This document shows, in pieces, positions 62,976-64,000 of a DNA stretch of 64,000 bases. The stretch covers positions 2,159,584 to 2,223,583 of the forward strand of contig NC_009142.1 of NCBI RefSeq assembly GCF_000062885.1. The letters are read 5' to 3'. Positions within the stretch are counted from its first letter, which is position 1. Each line of letters starts with the position of its first letter. The position numbers and the translations under genes are program-made. This DNA comes from Saccharopolyspora erythraea NRRL 2338. Its GTDB lineage: Bacteria > Actinomycetota > Actinomycetes > Mycobacteriales > Pseudonocardiaceae. The notes under the pieces are model-generated. The model searched no databases, was not told where the DNA came from, and saw nothing but the letters and a program-made list of their open reading frames with translations.

Positions 62976-64000
62976 ATGCGTTGGGAACAACAGCGGGTCG
63001 CCCCGCCCGCCGAACCGGGTACCACGCCGGAGCTGCCGCTGGCGCTGCCCGAGCGGGAGCCGGTGCGCGGCGGCCGGGCCGGGCTGCGGTTGCCGGAGCC
63101 GGTGCCGATCGAGGCGGGCACCGAAGACGCCTACGCCATCGAGATCCACGCGAAGTCGATCCTGAACCGGGTCCCGTCCGCGTCGGCGGTGCCGTTCGAG
63201 TGGACGCTCAACCCCTACCGCGGCTGCGGACACGCCTGCCGCTACTGCTTCGCGAGACGCACTCACACGTACCTGGACCTGGACGCGGGGCACGACTTCG
63301 ACAGCAAGATCGTGGTGAAGGTCAACGCGGGGGCGCTGCTGCGCCGCGAGCTGGCCGGCCCCCGCTGGACGGGCGCGCCGATCGCGATGGGCACCAACAC
63401 CGACCCGTACCAGCGGGCGGAGGGGCGTTACCGGCTGATGCGCGAGATCCTGACCATCCTGCGGGAGCGGGCCAACCCGTTCTCGATCCTCACCAAGGGC
63501 ACTCTCATCCTGCGCGACATGGACCTGATCCTGCGTGCCGCGGAGGTCGCGAAGGTTTCGGTCGCCGTGTCGATCGGCTCGGTCGACGAGGTGCTGTGGC
63601 GCAAGGTCGAGCCCGGGACGCCCTCGCCGCTGCGAAGGCTCGAGGTCGTGCGGCGGTTCGCCGAGTCCGGGCTGGGGTGCTCGGTGCTGATGGCGCCGGT
63701 CCTGCCGGGGCTCAGCGACTCGCCGGAGCAGATCGACGAGACCGTGGCCGCCCTGATGGCGGCAGGTGCCTCCAGCATCACGCCGCTGACCCTGCACCTG
63801 CGCCCGGGCGCGCGCGAGTGGTACCACCGCTGGCTGCGGGAGGAGTACCCGCGCCTGCTGCCGATGTACGAGCGGCTGTACCGCAACGGCGCATACGCCC
63901 CGAAGTCCTACCAGCGCCACATCGCCGAACTGGTCGAGGAAGCGAAAGGGCGTCATGGCGGCAGTGGTGAAGCCGACCCGAATTTCCGGGAAGCCGCGCA
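62976..64000 (+). CDS. Radical SAM protein, Rv2578c-like (3' end at or beyond window edge)
   Basis: At least 341 codons without a stop before the edge; the M. tuberculosis homologue is about 340 aa, so nearly all is present. The cluster motif CGHACRYCF (CxxxCxxC) binds the 4Fe-4S centre, and the following sequence is of the spore-photoproduct-lyase-like SPL/Rv2578c group. A DNA-repair role is suggested by the SOS box nine bases upstream. ATG follows without a strong ribosome site. Confidence 0.88.
   Translation, partial: MRWEQQRVAPPAEPGTTPELPLALPEREPVRGGRAGLRLPEPVPIEAGTEDAYAIEIHAKSILNRVPSASAVPFEWTLNPYRGCGHACRYCFARRTHTYLDLDAGHDFDSKIVVKVNAGALLRRELAGPRWTGAPIAMGTNTDPYQRAEGRYRLMREILTILRERANPFSILTKGTLILRDMDLILRAAEVAKVSVAVSIGSVDEVLWRKVEPGTPSPLRRLEVVRRFAESGLGCSVLMAPVLPGLSDSPEQIDETVAALMAAGASSITPLTLHLRPGAREWYHRWLREEYPRLLPMYERLYRNGAYAPKSYQRHIAELVEEAKGRHGGSGEADPNFREAA
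63955..64000 (+). CDS. Possible start of the next gene (partial)
   Basis: ATG preceded by GAAAGGG opens a frame (MAAVVKPTRISGKPR) that overlaps the end of the radical SAM gene and runs off the window. Too short to identify. Confidence 0.25.
   Translation, partial: MAAVVKPTRISGKPR

Overview
The window is very GC-rich actinobacterial chromosome with GC-dominated third codon positions, many GTG/TTG starts and tightly packed operons. Gene content points to the Pseudonocardiaceae, most likely a Saccharopolyspora-like mycelial actinomycete. Pointers are a tuberculostearic-acid gene pair, DUF574 methyltransferase, PucR and XRE-cupin regulators, an AfsR/LAL-type regulator and an RlmA-type rRNA methyltransferase. 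The genus is an inference from gene families, not from a database match. No tRNA, rRNA or CRISPR array was seen.

Left part (1-23.6 kb) is accessory metabolism and regulation. A truncated proline-catabolism gene (rocA) is divergent from its likely PucR-type regulator. A LAL-type LuxR regulator is followed by an orphan 53-aa small gene. A three-gene envelope operon (DUF6230, DUF6114, Ser/Thr/Pro-rich secreted protein) carries expanded repeats. Then come coaA, an amino acid permease, a universal stress protein overlapping a class III nucleotide cyclase, a gene fragment, and the 10-methyl fatty acid pair (tmsA, tmsB) convergent with a lipase maturation factor-like membrane protein. They are followed by an rRNA methyltransferase (rlmA family), an FAD monooxygenase divergent from a TetR regulator around a palindrome, and a sugar-acid pair (dioxovalerate dehydrogenase and L-fuconate dehydratase).

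A complete IS3-family element (IS150 group, about 23651-25086) sits in the convergent gap between fucD and fprA. It has 26-bp terminal inverted repeats, an A6 frameshift site and a 5' hairpin that covers the transposase ribosome binding site. After fprA come a DUF574 methyltransferase and a PAS-GGDEF-EAL protein joined as TAGATG; the EAL domain has lost several catalytic residues.

The right half (29.8-64 kb) follows the old actinobacterial backbone known from Mycobacterium tuberculosis Rv2614c-Rv2578c: thrS, HIT hydrolase, pgsA, pdxS, pdxT, yebC, ruvCAB, yajC-secD-secF, apt, rel, cyclophilin, glyoxalase II-like hydrolase, hisS, and the Rv2578c-like radical SAM gene. It is broken by insertions: an epimerase-like gene, an EF-G2 GTPase where acyltransferase/pimA would be expected, about 6.5 kb between pdxS and pdxT (glycosyltransferase, AraC+VOC, XRE-cupin divergent from azlCD, amino acid permease), and a methyltransferase plus DUF4262 gene before ruvC. 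Good SOS (LexA) boxes lie before ruvC and before the radical SAM gene. Perfect or near-perfect hairpins, read as terminators, separate many of the units.
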